Notes: a model not told the origin generated them from the sequence alone. A stretch of 61,017 bases of DNA from Liolophura sinensis (GCF_032854445.1 NC_088305.1:30716628-30777644); one strand, 5' to 3'. Counted from the first letter of the stretch, positions 21,701-31,115 are shown. Program-made: numbers and translations.

Positions 21701-24250
21701 TTTTTTCATGTTGAACTTAAGGGAAACAATCAGTTGTTGCCCATGATCAAGAATCCATAGGCGTAGCACCATCTCGATGTTGTTTAAGGGATAACTGAGA
21801 GATGCAGCCCAATACTCACTGATAGAGCCTTCTCTATAAGACAAGAGTTATCCTTCCTTTATATATAATATCCAGATGGCGCCTGAATAATGGCATCATT
21901 TCACTTTGTCGTTCAAACAAAATCACCATATATACTGACATAATCTCACCAGCATCAGCAAAGAATTCCAATTCTGACAATGGTATGATGTTTTCATGGA
22001 CTTTTAATCCTTCTATATTTTTGTGCATATTTCTAGATAGACATAGACATTTAGTTTCTGATTATCAAACACATGTGGCAGCAGTAAACTAACCTCCCGT
22101 AACAGACTGGAAAAGTGTTTAGTCTACAGACGGACTTTAGCTGACTGTTCTCAGGCGTATCTGTTCAAATTAAAATAACGCTAGATTAGACCCCAAACAA
22201 CAACAACGGATTAGTGGCACCAAGTGTGTTAAGTGTGAGTCTAGTTGTTTGTGTATATGTATTTGGTCAGCTTTGGTGGGAGAGTATTTACATGTAACAC
22301 ACTTGCTAACACAATATCCTGGTACAACTTTGTGTATCTGCCTTGATTTTAGGTCTTCAATTCATAACCAACCTCACTTCAGAAATATAATGAGTTGTCT
22401 TGCATTTCCTGCTTGCTAATGCTATATGTAATTGTTTTCACCTCACCGTTATTTAAAAAAAAAATTAAGGGCAACAGTGAAATTAGTCCTGCAACTTTGT
22501 GGGTCCCTACCAGTACATGAACGTGAGGGTTATTTCATCAACTGAAATTCGGGCCTTAAGCCAGAAACAAAAGTCACCCTTTCAACATATCAGACAGCAT
22601 CAAACATTTTGTAAAGAAAGAGTTTATAAATTGTTTGAGAAGGGGTTTAACTAGACAATTACTACACCAGTTACCATTATCAGAAGACAAGAGACAGACA
22701 TGGTTGGTGTCCATTAAGTGATAATATTCCATTTAATAAGCATATAGCTTCGTCCCAACTTCATCTAGCTTCATCTAGCTTCATCTAGCTTCATCTATTC
22801 CACAGAAGTACTTTTTGTTTTAAATGAGTTACTTCCCTTGACTGGGAAAACATGCCTCTGGCTTTCTACTGCTACATTTCTTGCACTCTGTGTCTCCAGA
22901 TAATTTCAACAAACTGCACAGTGTTTTCCCCTGTTTTCCCTTGCTCTTCATAAAATTAAACCCCATGTTATTAACTTAAACGTCATCGTCGTAGTGTTGG
23001 TTGTTAACATTTACACAACGGTCATTCAAGTTTTCTGTGAATGATTTCACCTTCCTCACTTAATAACACGCAGGCCAAGATTTATATTCTCTAAGTATTT
23101 TTCACATATTGCAGGCACTGTCATATTTGAAGTTTTAGATAAATCTTTATTATCTAAATAAAATCTGTTCTAAATGAAAAAAAAAAATTTTTTTTTCAAT
23201 GAATCGGCTATTACATTAGCTAATGTTACTTTGTGTGTAAAACTGTACAGTGTGAGCATGCTGCATGGCATTTTGTATATTGCAATGTATTTATGATTGT
23301 TTTCATCATTTAATAATTGTGCATGAATGGAAGAAGTGAAATTTATTGTTTTTGTCTTTTACCATGGTAACTGATTACATATAACCTCCTGCTGTAGTTC
23401 AAACCAGAATTTCCAATTGTAATATACAGGCGAATAATTATACATCTTTATGGAACATCTGAGGGGCTTTATCTGCTTAGGATGTAAATAAAGCATACAT
23501 ATATATATATATCACTGATTTTATAACTCTGTGTTTAGTAGTGCTTATACTGTGTTTGGTAATGCTTATCTTCTGTTCAGTAGTGCTTAAACTGTGTTTT
23601 GTAGTGCTTATACTGTGTTTAGTAGTGCTTATCTTCTGTTTTGTAGTGCTTATACTGTGTTTAGTAGTGCTTATCTGATGTATGCAAGGTGATAGTAGTC
23701 CACATTTTAACATTCATTATTTTAATCCCCAACCATAATGGTAAAGAATTTTGAACAGTTATATATTGTTGAGTACAAGTTAATTGTAAGTGTAAATGGC
23801 ATTCAGTTTGTGAGATACAAATACAGTGAACGGAGAGTTATGTAACCGTTGGTTTTGAATGTTTTGAATTGTCTTTCTCCGTATTCATTCCTGGTGATGT
23901 TCCTTTTATTTTTTGTTTTTTGTTTTAATCTGTTTCACATGGAGTCATTATCAGTCTTGTATTGGTTTTTTGTGTGGTATAATTGACATGGTTTTCACTA
24001 AACGTTCTTGTCTCTCAAACAGGAAACATCATTTACAGGTACTAAAGCTGTGACCAGAAAAGTCTCAACGACAAGTGCTAAATCACTACCCTCAAAGACA
24101 ATGAGTCAAATTGTTGTTGTGTCCAGGAGCCAATCAGAATCTGGCCCGGCTTCCGCTCCTGTTAACGGCTCTGAACTCTCGCCCTGGCATGTGAACAGCG
24201 TCACGGAAAATGGTGTGCAGCGCCGCGTTACCCTGACAACTGAGCTCTAG
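563..24250 (+). CDS. EPB41L5: FERM-domain protein, EPB41L5/yurt orthologue (3' part of gene, 12 exons)
   Basis: Exons 563-651, 2038-2107, 2857-3026, 4322-4474, 5158-5495, 6405-6596, 7580-7664, 9118-9171, 14569-14643, 16076-16205, 20285-21007 and 24023-24250 join in one frame, giving 768 codons and a TAG stop. All introns are GT-AG and all phases match. Visible residues 1-90 are the end of the FERM C-lobe (for example [38 protein letters not shown]). Next comes a FERM-adjacent region ([27 protein letters not shown]), then a long disordered Pro/Ser tail and the terminal TTEL. These features match vertebrate EPB41L5, which also ends in TTEL. Known role of the family: membrane-cortex scaffold that limits Crumbs-driven apical identity and supports cell-matrix adhesion in epithelia. 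The [10 protein letters not shown] stretch lies where aPKC phosphorylates Drosophila Yurt; use of that site here is inferred. The N-terminal FERM lobes lie before the window. EPB41L4B is a less likely alternative, since the tail fits EPB41L5 better. Confidence 0.93.
661..1789. repeat. 59-bp minisatellite, about 19 copies
   Basis: Each unit contains GGCACCATGGAATAAGG, then GTGAAGCAGG, then TTTTGTAAGTGAAG, ending in a variable half (CAGTCCAYGTATGAAG or TATTCTATGTATGAAG). The array starts about 10 bases after the EPB41L5 donor at 652. About 17 units carry the donor-like word GTAAGT. The minus strand lacks stops, which creates spurious ORFs up to 175 codons. Confidence 0.95.
2038..2107 (+). CDS. 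EPB41L5: EPB41L5 exon (FERM C-lobe)
   Basis: The acceptor is TTTGTTGCAG and the donor is GTAAGT at 2108. The exon encodes [14 protein letters not shown], then [10 protein letters not shown] (the first codon is shared with the previous exon). It matches the strand pair of the FERM C-lobe that precedes the acidic turn. Confidence 0.92.
2131..2420 (+). mobile_element. Decayed tRNA-SINE (family 1)
   Basis: The body words CCAGCTTATGCTGGCCTCCA, GGGAAGGTCTG and GCAACCTGCTGATGGT match the intact copy at 6954-7229. The head (GTGGTTAGCATGCTAACACA) occurs twice, at about 2142 and 2247, so the 5' part was duplicated. Confidence 0.7.
2857..3026 (+). CDS. EPB41L5: EPB41L5 exon (end of FERM, start of FERM-adjacent region)
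   Basis: The acceptor is CCTGTTTCAG and the donor is GTGAGT at 3027. The exon encodes [34 protein letters not shown], and then [35 protein letters not shown] is the signature C-terminal helix of the FERM domain. The last 17 bases of this exon and its donor are the seed of a 38-bp tandem array in the intron. Confidence 0.95.
3010..3270. repeat. 38-bp array made from an exon-intron junction, 1 + 6 copies
   Basis: The EPB41L5 exon end and donor (GTTTCCGGTATAG then GTGAGTC) recur every 38 bases after the true junction at 3026/3027. The copy junctions are at 3064, 3102, 3140, 3178, 3216 and 3254. In all six the base at the donor +1 position is A, so none is a GT donor. Confidence 0.92.
3603..3730 (+). 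mobile_element. 5'-truncated SINE family 1 with 14-bp target duplication
   Basis: The 3' part of family 1 (GGGTTTCCCC-like, CACCATAATG, AAGTGCAATATT) ends in an (AAAT)n tail. It is flanked by ATCCAACACATGGA at 3589-3602 and 3731-3744, a perfect target-site duplication. Confidence 0.88.
3762..4029 (+). mobile_element. SINE family 2, full length
   Basis: A tRNA-like head (GGTAGAACGTCTGCTTC, then GATCCAGGGTCAATCCTGG) is followed by a body ending in GTTAAATCCCAAGCACTCAC. The flanks CTGTCATTTGG at 3751-3761 and 4030-4040 form an 11-bp target-site duplication. It sits 18 bases after the family 1 insertion. Confidence 0.87.
4322..4474 (+). CDS. EPB41L5: EPB41L5 exon (FERM-adjacent domain)
   Basis: The acceptor is TGCTGATCAAG, with a weak pyrimidine tract, and the donor is GTAAGC. 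The exon encodes [20 protein letters not shown], followed by [14 protein letters not shown] and an Arg/Glu-rich helix. FERM-adjacent regions regulate 4.1 proteins by phosphorylation. The Ser and Thr in this basic stretch fit aPKC-type sites, which is an inference from Yurt. Confidence 0.93.
4742..4848 (+). mobile_element. SINE family 2, 5' fragment
   Basis: Only the tRNA-like head is present (GGTAGAGCGTCTGCTTCGGG, GATCCAGGGTCAATCTTGG), followed by AAAAGAGGAAGTTGTAACTT. The 3' part is missing. Confidence 0.75.
5158..5495 (+). CDS. EPB41L5: EPB41L5 exon (Lys/Pro/Ala/Ser-rich tail)
   Basis: The acceptor is AATTGCAG and the donor is GTACGT at 5496. The encoded low-complexity segment starts [20 protein letters not shown]. 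It includes proline runs (PSPPLP) and a short conserved-looking helix, [17 protein letters not shown]. The frame continues upstream to 5012, but phase and the acceptor place the exon start at 5158. Confidence 0.88.
5684..5745 (-). mobile_element. SINE family 1 fragment
   Basis: The (TTTA)n tail, then TTGGTGTTTTATTTCACTTA and a decayed GCTGCCAGC match the antisense 3' end of family 1. The rest of this 0.9-kb intron holds nothing else I recognise. Confidence 0.65.
6405..6596 (+). CDS. EPB41L5: EPB41L5 exon (conserved tail motif)
   Basis: The acceptor is TTCTTGGCAG and the donor is GTAAGT at 6597. The exon encodes [20 protein letters not shown] and ends with [20 protein letters not shown]. The PP-x(3)-K-x-NILKA core also occurs in the tail of human EPB41L5, which supports orthology outside the FERM domain. 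Confidence 0.9.
6763..6794. repeat. Poly(T) tract
   Basis: A run of about 30 T. It lies in the intron after 6596, between an exon and a SINE-bearing segment. Confidence 0.95.
6865..7338. repeat. Tandem duplication of about 117 bp interrupted by a SINE
   Basis: A segment starting AGCGAAGGCAAAGCTCATT and ending near CACCCCTATTGATGG occurs at 6865 and again at 7259. The SINE at 6954-7229 sits inside the first copy. Confidence 0.88.
6954..7229 (+). mobile_element. SINE family 1, full length with target duplication
   Basis: The tRNA-like head has an A box (TGGCTCAGTCGGTTAGCGC) and a B box (GAGTTCAAGTCC). The body includes GGAAGGTCTGCCAGCAACC and CACCATAATGCTGGCCGCC. The tail is GTAAAACACCAATCAAATAA plus (AAAT)n. 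ATTGATGGTTAT flanks it at 6942-6953 and 7230-7241. Confidence 0.93.
7580..7664 (+). CDS. EPB41L5: EPB41L5 exon (acidic)
   Basis: The acceptor is TTTTTTATCAG and the donor is GTAGGA, which is weaker than the others. The exon encodes [20 protein letters not shown], then DTGEEGAL. The phase fits both neighbours (two bases in, two bases out). The acidic composition continues into the next exon. Confidence 0.83.
7985..8015. repeat. (AAT)n microsatellite
   Basis: About ten AAT triplets in an intron. Confidence 0.9.
8142..8198. repeat. 19-bp x 3 repeat containing acceptor-like CCTTTCAG
   Basis: The unit GTTCCTTTCAGTTTTCTTA occurs three times in a row with one or two changes. Each has a pyrimidine tract followed by CAG, so it looks like a 3' splice site, but no exon follows. 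Confidence 0.85.
8783..9125. repeat. About 115-bp tandem repeat running into a splice acceptor
   Basis: The words GTGTGAAGTAGCCTAGTAT, CCATGTTTTCTT and GTATCCTT recur at spacings of 110-117 bases. The last copy contains the true acceptor of the exon at 9118. The earlier copies at 8894 and 9011 carry diverged versions of that junction. Confidence 0.8.
9118..9171 (+). CDS. EPB41L5: EPB41L5 exon (acidic microexon)
   Basis: The acceptor is TTGATTACAG and the donor is GTGACC at 9172. The exon encodes [18 protein letters not shown] and is 54 bases long. It follows the previous acidic exon in phase. A roughly 115-bp tandem repeat runs directly into its acceptor. Confidence 0.82.
9172..10577. other. 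Intron, no recognised element
   Basis: The first 1.4 kb of the 5.4-kb intron after 9171. Short open frames only. No SINE, array or exon that I can support. Confidence 0.55.
10578..10985. repeat. 43-bp minisatellite, about 9 copies
   Basis: The unit contains CACACCTCAGCAGGTCTCTG, then ACACAGCCCAGTAGAGGGTT and TGT. Copies differ at scattered positions (AGTAAAGGG, GCCTCCGAC). Confidence 0.95.
10986..14147. other. Intron, no recognised element
   Basis: AT-rich sequence with no exon, SINE or array that I can support. A (TCTCTA/TC)n tract follows at 14148-14171. Confidence 0.5.
14325..14419 (+). mobile_element. SINE family 1, decayed 3' fragment
   Basis: CACCACCCATAAAACTG, a decayed AAGTGAAAAATTCCAGGGTA and a trailing AAATAAATAAAAT match the family 1 tail. 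Confidence 0.55.
14569..14643 (+). CDS. EPB41L5: EPB41L5 exon
   Basis: The acceptor is CTCCTTCTTTCAG and the donor is GTAAGA at 14644. The exon encodes [20 protein letters not shown] and then QLIVNG. It is 75 bases long, so it could be skipped without changing the frame. No domain was recognised. Confidence 0.85.
14940..15365. repeat. 69-bp minisatellite, about 6 copies
   Basis: The unit has GGTTTGGCTCATACCCACAT, TCTGGGACATGGCAGTAGTG, TGCAAGTAGCCTGCCATTGG and CCTCCCTGT. Copies start at 14940, 15009, 15078 and on, with one shortened copy. Open frames on both strands are by-products (69 = 23 codons). Confidence 0.95.
15405..15512 (+). mobile_element. SINE family 1, 3' fragment
   Basis: CTCCCTCCATAATGCTGACT, AAGTGAAATATT and CACCAATCAATTAAATAAAT are the family 1 tail with moderate decay. 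Confidence 0.75.
16076..16205 (+). CDS. EPB41L5: EPB41L5 exon
   Basis: The acceptor is CATCCTTCTAG and the donor is GTAAGC at 16206. The exon encodes [20 protein letters not shown] and ends [10 protein letters not shown]. It is a disordered segment that ends in phase 0. Confidence 0.86.
16406..16617. repeat. 21-bp minisatellite, about 10 copies
   Basis: The unit GAATTCATGTGACCTGCAGT plus G carries EcoRI (GAATTC) and usually PstI (CTGCAG) palindromes. The 21-base period keeps frames open on both strands. I treat these ORFs as artefacts. Confidence 0.95.
16618..18035. other. Intron, no recognised element
   Basis: AT-rich sequence between two minisatellites. No exon, SINE or repeat that I can support. 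Confidence 0.5.
18036..19215. repeat. 58/64-bp minisatellite, about 19 copies, two unit types
   Basis: The shared core is AAATTACCATTCAGACATAG then CAGTACAGAA. Type A continues TTCTCCTACTTTTCTCCGTG. Type B continues TCTCTTCCATGTACCATTCT. The types alternate irregularly, which implies several rounds of unequal exchange. Confidence 0.93.
19216..20284. other. Intron, no recognised element
   Basis: Holds T-rich tracts and a G9 run near 20200, before the acceptor at 20284. No SINE or array. Confidence 0.5.
20285..21007 (+). CDS. EPB41L5: EPB41L5 long exon (Pro-rich, three NPF motifs)
   Basis: The acceptor is CTCAATATACAG and the donor is GTAAGT at 21008. It gives 241 codons in phase 0. The segment begins [20 protein letters not shown], includes [11 protein letters not shown], and continues as a Pro/Ser/Thr-rich stretch. 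It has three NPF tripeptides, at 20582-20590, 20636-20644 and 20705-20713, in contexts [15 protein letters not shown] and KNPFLSP. NPF is the core ligand of EH domains (Eps15, EHD, intersectin). Reading the exon as an endocytic adaptor-binding tail is an inference. Confidence 0.9.
21398..21540 (-). mobile_element. SINE family 1, 3' fragment (inverted)
   Basis: TTTATTTGATTGGTGTCTTA, TACTCAAGAATATG, GGGCAGAGCCCATGG and CCCACGACCATCTGGAGGCT match the antisense of family 1. Confidence 0.82.
21541..22755. other. Intron, no recognised element
   Basis: No exon or repeat that I can support. Confidence 0.5.
22758..22797. repeat. 10-bp x 4 repeat
   Basis: The unit TTCATCTAGC occurs four times. Confidence 0.9.
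23527..23675. repeat. 21-bp minisatellite, about 7 copies
   Basis: The unit ACTGTGTTTAGTAGTGCTTA plus T has a variant with CTTCTGTT. An (AT)n tract precedes it at 23498-23511. Confidence 0.9.
24023..24250 (+). CDS. EPB41L5: EPB41L5 terminal coding exon
   Basis: The acceptor is TCTCTCAAACAG and the stop is TAG at 24248-24250. The exon encodes [20 protein letters not shown] and ends [13 protein letters not shown]. The last four residues, TTEL, are identical to the C-terminus of vertebrate EPB41L5, strong independent support for the orthology and for this stop. Confidence 0.93.
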   Translation, partial: ETSFTGTKAVTRKVSTTSAKSLPSKTMSQIVVVSRSQSESGPASAPVNGSELSPWHVNSVTENGVQRRVTLTTEL

Positions 24251-24763
24251 GAAATGTAAACCCAGTTGCCATAGTAACTTTAAAATGCAGTGAAATTCTG
24301 ACCAGCTAGACAAAGGCTGTGAATATTAGATGAACTGTGAAACTCACAAACTGCAACGGAATCTCGCATGTTGATCAACTGCCCAGTGGAGGGGATGAAG
24401 ATTGCCTGTGACCCTAAGCCACTGTGTAGTCTCAGAAAGCTACCGGTCATGGGCAGTGCTAATGTGGACACTGGTAACTTGTTCCCTGTATGTGCTGAAC
24501 AGTGTAGCGCCATACTTAAGGACCTAGCTTTGTTTTTAGAGTACATAATTGTTGCATTTTGACTGGAGATTGTAGAAAGTATAGTCTACGCAAAATCTCC
24601 CAGCCTTATGCTCACTTGTGGACTACTTTTTATCTGACCAATTTTAAATTTCTGACGTTTTTAAACTGAGAGCATGTGTCATTAAAATGTTTTTTAATAC
24701 AAGTACATATTAAGACAGGAGAAGTGTATGCTGTTTGTTCGTTTTTCAACGACTTCATTAATC

Positions 24764-24977
24764 CCAGTGGTTACCTGATAAATTTTGTCCACGATATGAA
24801 ATGCCGTAGAAGAAAAATGATAATCTTTGTAAATTAAAGATATTTTAACTATTGGAATATGTTTCTCAGTGACATTGTAAAACTCAGTGGTTGCCATATA
24901 TATTGTGTCCTTGATATGAACTGCATTAGCAGGAAAATGATTGTACGTGTAAATTAAAGATATTTTAACTTTTTGAA
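24764..24977. repeat. 120-bp two-copy tandem duplication in the 3' flank
   Basis: CAGTGGTTRCC, TTGATATGAA-like and GTAAATTAAAGATATTTTAA recur 120 bases apart (second copy from 24884). Copies are about 80% alike by eye. Confidence 0.8.
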
Positions 24978-27518
24978 ATTTGTACCATACCTGATTTTAA
25001 CTCCAAAGAATTCCTGGGCAGATTTTGTGAACATATATGTCAATAAGACTCCTGGTTTTAGACAATTTACATCATCAGTGATTTTATTGTGTGTACCTGG
25101 GGAAGTTTTAAATCTTTTGGGACAAGGCAAGTTTAAATGAATTAATTGTATTATAATAATCTATATGTATATCCTCTAAAGTGTGATAACATTTTTAAGT
25201 CAAATTACAAACATTTAAAATGTTTTAAATAATTTCGGTTAATATGGATAATGAATTTTAATGGGATAAATTTAGTTGTAGATCACTTATTATTCAGATA
25301 AATTTAAATGAAGTTCAAGTCTAAGCCTTAATTCATTGTCCACTAAAATACTGTTTGCAATTCCTGAGTGTTTTGAACTGTTGCTTTGTATAATACATGC
25401 ACTTGGATACAGTTGGTTAGTGGTATGCATATATTTTTAACAAACCAAACAAATCTATTTACATTTTTGGAACAAGTATTTGTCTGTACTGCGCAAAGGA
25501 AAGAAATAGAAAATAGCCAAATTGATTGCCCTAGATGCCTTACATCAAAAAAAAACTGTGAATGACTGTACTCTCCGAAAAAAGTTGCTTACAGTTGAAA
25601 ACAATGGTATAAAGATGTGGAGAGAAAGACCCCTTGGCTAAGTGAATATTGTGCCTATGCTATACATCTAGGTATCTGCAGATTCAACACTTACCTGTGA
25701 TACCTGTGGTGAGAAGCATCCTCGGGTGCACATGCAGCTTATGCCTGGCTGGATGTTTGAGTGCTAATTGCACTTGCTTTGAAGTAAAACTTCAATGCTT
25801 AATAGGTATACATTTATGATATACACTTGGAGGAATGGATGATTGTGTGTAGGACATGTAAAAACATCCGTGATATCAATTTGTCAGACTGTTAAGAAAC
25901 TAAGTTAAACACCAGAATATTGCAGCTTTGTGCCAATCCTGGTTCTGATGGTAGACACTTGGTCTATGAGTGCGCTTGGCTGCAGACTGTATACCCTGAG
26001 GACACTGGTCATTTTACATCTGCTAACTTCTAAACGCCTCAGATTTCCCAGGGGGTAGATGTCCAGTACGATTTAGAATATCTAATCACCGTTTTCATGG
26101 TCGGTATTCCCACTAAAAAGCACTTGTATTCCAAAGGCATTCCAGAGAAGATTTTAAAAAATTTTTTCAATCATTCAAATTTTAGTTTTCTAATAATGAG
26201 AGTATTTTACCAAAGGCCTTAAATATTTATGTGGAGTAAATTACTTGACTGTTAATATTTCACCTTGAAACATTTCACCTCTACTTTTCATGAATATTTA
26301 GCAAAAATCTATGAAAATTTCATTCCGTCGTAAAGATTACTGCCTGATATTTCCAAGTGACACATTTTTTGAATGGCCATCATGTTGAATGTAACTGTGA
26401 ATGTTTTAAAGTCTTTCAACTGCTTGTACTGTATGTAATACAATCTTTTTATGGAAACTTTTTAATAAGGAAAGTTCTTAATAGAGGCTGCGATGTCAAC
26501 AGCAAAGTTTGGAATACGTGTAGGTGCTGTTTTCTTGGGCTAGCTAGTTTGTAAGATAAATCATAAAAGGCATTGTCAATTTGTGTGAATAGATTTCTGT
26601 AAATTTATATTTATGAAGAGCAAACATATGTAGGTTAATAATATTAGGAAATGACCGTCAGTTCCAGAGGAGCCTAATGATGGCAATATGACCTATTTCA
26701 TGTTACACGGACCTGCTAGACGTGTACATGTGTACTAATCTTAACCGTTTCAGTTGTTGTTGAGGTACCTGTACATGTCCGTCATGATTTTATTAAGATA
26801 ATAACATTCCTGTCTTAGAAATTGTTCTTTTATTTATATACACGTGTTGGAATCGGGGGCCACCAGGTTTTTACTCTATGGTTATCAATAATGTTAATAA
26901 CGAACTCGCTGTTTCTCGCTTGTTTAGGTTATAATCTGCACATTTTTGTGGCTATAGTGTAAATATAGAGTGTAGGCATTGCTACTGTCACAAATTATCC
27001 CTGTCTTGTTTTAAAACCTGTCTGTTTTATTGGTTGTTTTAAAAATAGTGTTGTTTTGTTTTGTATGGGCAGGCTGATATTTAGTTTTGATACAATGAAT
27101 TGTGTTTAAGCATGAACCCTAGGTGTAAGTGGCTGCTGCCATAAACAAAGTTAGACATTTTAGGTAAGAGAAGGCATTATTCATGGACTTTAGTACATGA
27201 AGATTATTTTGAAAATGAAAAGACTTGCTTTGTTAAAGTTGTATTTGTCCAGGTAATCATGCGATGCAGTGTACGGTTTATTCGGATCCATCTGATGGAC
27301 GCGTCTGTAACACCCACTAAACAAGGTTATTATTGGTACCCACACTGGTGTTTGTAATCCTGTTCAGAATGGTTTAAAGATTCCACTGCTACATGTACTT
27401 GTATATCTGTCAATTAGGTATGCAGAAATATCACTATGAAATGAATTGGCTTTGAAATACAGCATCTGCATCGGTCAATTATCATTTTGTCATGTTTGCG
27501 TAAGAATTAGTTTTCGAT

Positions 27519-27524
27519 AATAAA
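27519..27524 (+). terminator. Candidate poly(A) signal for EPB41L5
   Basis: AATAAA lies about 3.3 kb past the EPB41L5 stop. Another lies at 28864-28869. Either could end a long 3' UTR; the sequence alone does not decide. Confidence 0.2.
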
Positions 27525-28675
27525 CTGTTCTGATAAATCTGAGAACTGATTGTTATTTCTCATGATAACTTATGTTTATAGGTAAAATTTCATGTTACCA
27601 GTCTTATGGTCTGATCAGTTGATTATGGTCATCTCCATTCCATGTGTTGCGATTGAGGTAAAGAAGTAATGATTATAATCAAGAATTGATTAGATCACAA
27701 GGAATGAGGGTGATGACAATCATTGTATTTGAACAAGTATTGGGCCTCATTTGTGCTGTTACTTTGTGTTCATTTAAAAGTTTATTGTATCCACCCATGC
27801 TTTAGGGGCATACATTTTGTTATAAGAAAGTATTTTTCATTGTTTTATCCACCTGGACATTTAGCGCTTTTATATTGTTATTATGCACGTATGTATGTCT
27901 GGGTTTTATCTGGTTTTATCATTTGACCAGGTGAACAGTACTGTACATTGGTTATACATTTGTTTGGCTTAAATTTTGTGCTTCCACAAAACTCTGTAGG
28001 TCCCCAGTATTTTTTTTTTTAAATCAGCTTATTCCTCATTAGTAGTGTATTCTGTTTCCATGTTTTCAATACAGCATTTTAAACAATCATGTAGATTTAT
28101 ACAGTCAGCAAATTTGTGTCTCTGTACATGTATATGCTGAGGCCTGTCGGGTACAGGTGACAGTTAGCCTGTCCTTAATCCTGTGTCAGAAAGCTGTATC
28201 AGTGTACTTATTCCACACACATCTTCTTGCCTTGCCTGTACATATATGTAGAAGTTCCCAAAAATGACCACACAGAGTTTTATCAAAAGCACCCTACAAC
28301 ATTATAGCCTTCTTTCTTTTTCTGGCTTGTGTGTGTGTTTATTTCTTTGGTAAAAAAATATGAATTTGTTCAAATGTTTTTCCAAAGTGTAACTCCTGTG
28401 GATTAACTACTGATACTCCAGATACCTGTGCATGTTCGACACCTTACATCATACTGTGCACACCTTTGAAGAGGAGAACTTGCGTTTCCTTACTCAAAGT
28501 TGGTATATGTATTTTGGGTGCATTCTCTTTGTCATGCCACCTGTGTGTATCGTCTTTTCTTTCCCATCTACTATCTTGTTCACATGCGTGTGGTTAATTC
28601 AGTTTTCTTTTGTATGTAAGCTTTCATCAACATTCTTCTCTAGCTGGAATACAAATGTGTACTTTACAAGAAACC

Positions 28676-28860
28676 CACTTGTGTAATTGCCTGTGGTTAT
28701 TATTAGACTGTGCTGTAACTCCCAGTGTGTGTACCATTGGAGACCTGGCAATATGTGTACCTATGAGGGATCCACTTGTGTAATTGCCTGTGGTTATTAT
28801 TAGCCTGTGCTGTAACTCCCAGTGTGTTTACCATTGGAGACCTGGCAATATGTGTTCCAA
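28676..28860. repeat. 97-bp two-copy tandem duplication
   Basis: CACTTGTGTAATTGCCTGTG starts at 28676 and 28773. The copies share TGTGCTGTAACTCCCAGTGT and GAGACCTGGCAATATGTG and are nearly identical. Confidence 0.9.
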
Positions 28861-30888
28861 GAGAAATAAAAGTAATATTGTCGTACAACTTCAGACTTCA
28901 GTGCTTTATCTTTTAGCCAGGCCAACTTTGGCGGGGCATCAATCATGTGAGGCTAAATCACACTTAAGACTGACCCATAAGCACAAATCTATCCGATAAC
29001 CTGGCAATCTCGCTCTAATCATTTTGAATTAAATTCACATTGAGAAGCAGTGTTTCATAACACATAAATTACATCCCACTTTGGTAATGGACAGAGTGAC
29101 AGGCAAACCTGAAGACAACATCTAGCCAATGTTCTTACAGAATGGATACATTTTGTGTCACTGCTTGTCACATGTGGGGTATTGGTGCATGACTCTGAGC
29201 AGTCCACGACGCTCCTGTGGTAGTTTCTGTAGTTTACCTTTCACTGAAGACGTCTTCCAGTGAAGGCGTACATATCTGTACATCGCCTGGGAAAGTTGGT
29301 TGGTAACTTACCAAAGGTCAGTGGTTTTGCCCAGATTGTCTGATTTCCTCCGGTAAAATTGATTGCCATCAGTATAAATAAATTTTTCGAGTACAGGGTC
29401 AAAGAATCAAAATCAAATCAAATTCATTTGTCTTTATACAATATAGGCTTATCGAAGTTTCATCTCCCAAATTGCTTAATGGGGAGATTGTAGGAAATAA
29501 ACCTCTTTGATCAAACATTCCTCTTTGTCAAATAAGGTATGGCTAAAATATTTCGTACTATCGAGTAAAATTCTTGTGAAAATTACAAGAAGTGAGTCAT
29601 CCTGATCACATGCCTGAAATTCAAGACTAAAATACATTGGATTCGCTTCCTCATTGGACTCGCTTTCTCATGGTTAACCCCTTGGTAATCTGCATGCACA
29701 TGACTCATTCTCTGTGATTCGTAGACCATTTATGAAGAGCCTGAAAGCCAGCTTTTTTCAAAGATCGGACCCCCAATCTGGCAAAGCTCTGGCGTCTGCC
29801 CTCGGCAGGACAAACCATTTGGATCTACGAATTCTACATGCTGTCAAGACACTGTGCAAGCAAAGTATGTTGGCAAACGATTACAAATTTTGAATGGTCG
29901 AAGAGGCCATCAAGTACCAAGTCTCGCATTTCTAATGAAAGACGCACTTCGGCAATAACATACACCATAGTTAAAACATGATCCCAGTCGCAGGTCTAAA
30001 AGGAAGCGGGAAAGAGAAGGTGGGCCAAACTTTACCAAATTTGTTGATGGTGCTACGGCAGTAACTGGACATGTTATTGCTTACAATGCTACATTGATTT
30101 CCATTGGTACATCGATTTACAGAGGGCTAATTCACATAATCTAGACTCACCAGATTTGTGTGCTTAGTCCAAGTACTGCAAAATCCCGCATCATTATTAT
30201 TTGAATCTTGTTCAAAATCATGACTGATGTGAATACTGTCACATATATAAAAAATACAGGAATTCTATGGCAAGATTAAGCTCTTGGAGCCAAAAATTAC
30301 CACTCCTGGAAGCTCTAGTATGACCGTATAGAATGCCTTTGGACAACTAGCGCAACTACATAGCAGTCACAGTGAGCCTTAACCTCAAAGCAAATAGCAG
30401 CTCTGGGACACGTGTTATTGTTCAAAACTGTGCTAACACTGATCAGCAATTTCGCACTGGTACAACAGTCAATGCCTGCATGGTACTAGATCTCAAGAAC
30501 TCCTCAGTGCTACGCTCAGTGCAGGTGGCAGCCACAGAAAACTGAACCGCATCACACCAGGCAGTGGTGTACCTTCACATCTGTGTGCTCCAAGTTAGGC
30601 TGTACAGATGCTGTGATCGGGGCAAAAATTAACAACAGTGAATTCCATTCATTAACATTTTATGCAACAAAGATATGTACATGTACACATAAAACGAGCA
30701 CTGAAAAAATTGTTCGTCGTAAGGACTCGATCACGATGCTCAACGTCATTATAAAACTTGGGCTTATTTATCTGTAATCCAGTGTAACTTCTCTAGCACT
30801 TCATACTTTAGTGGTTTGAACAGAATGCGGTGTTCAGTCCCAATATCCGCGTCGCTTTCTTCTTCCAGATCAGCAATTTTCTATCCTG

Positions 30889-30894
30889 TTTATT
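30889..30894 (-). terminator. Candidate poly(A) signal of PSMC3IP
   Basis: AATAAA on the - strand lies about 220 bases past the PSMC3IP stop. It is the first such hexamer I saw downstream of the gene. No transcript end is known. Confidence 0.5.
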
Positions 30895-31115
30895 CAGTAG
30901 TAGTGGTTTCTAATTTGTGGAGCATTTCTCAAAGCCAAAACACACTGTGCTGATAACACAGTGGAGCCTTCCTGCAGGGTGTTGCTGAACCTCTTGTTTA
31001 TGTCTGAAATTATAGACATTTGCAACACGGAGCAGTGAGGTAAGCTACCACACGCTGGCTGTGATGACCTGGTCACAGGCTGTATTCCTATACACGTGAA
31101 GACCCTGCAGTGAGG

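Larger units (their letters stand above)
24251..30888. other. 3' flank of EPB41L5 and convergent intergenic region
   Basis: The first part is presumably 3' UTR (AT-rich, several ATTTA and poly(A)-like words). A weak SINE family 1 remnant is near 29330-29395. The segment 29700-30560 is less AT-rich, but I recognise no protein in it. No convincing gene was seen. Confidence 0.5.

Noticed and set aside
29700-30560. Possible decayed gene or transposon between the two genes
   Set aside because: Composition is less AT-rich and short protein-like stretches appear on the - strand, but all frames have many stops and I recognised no family.
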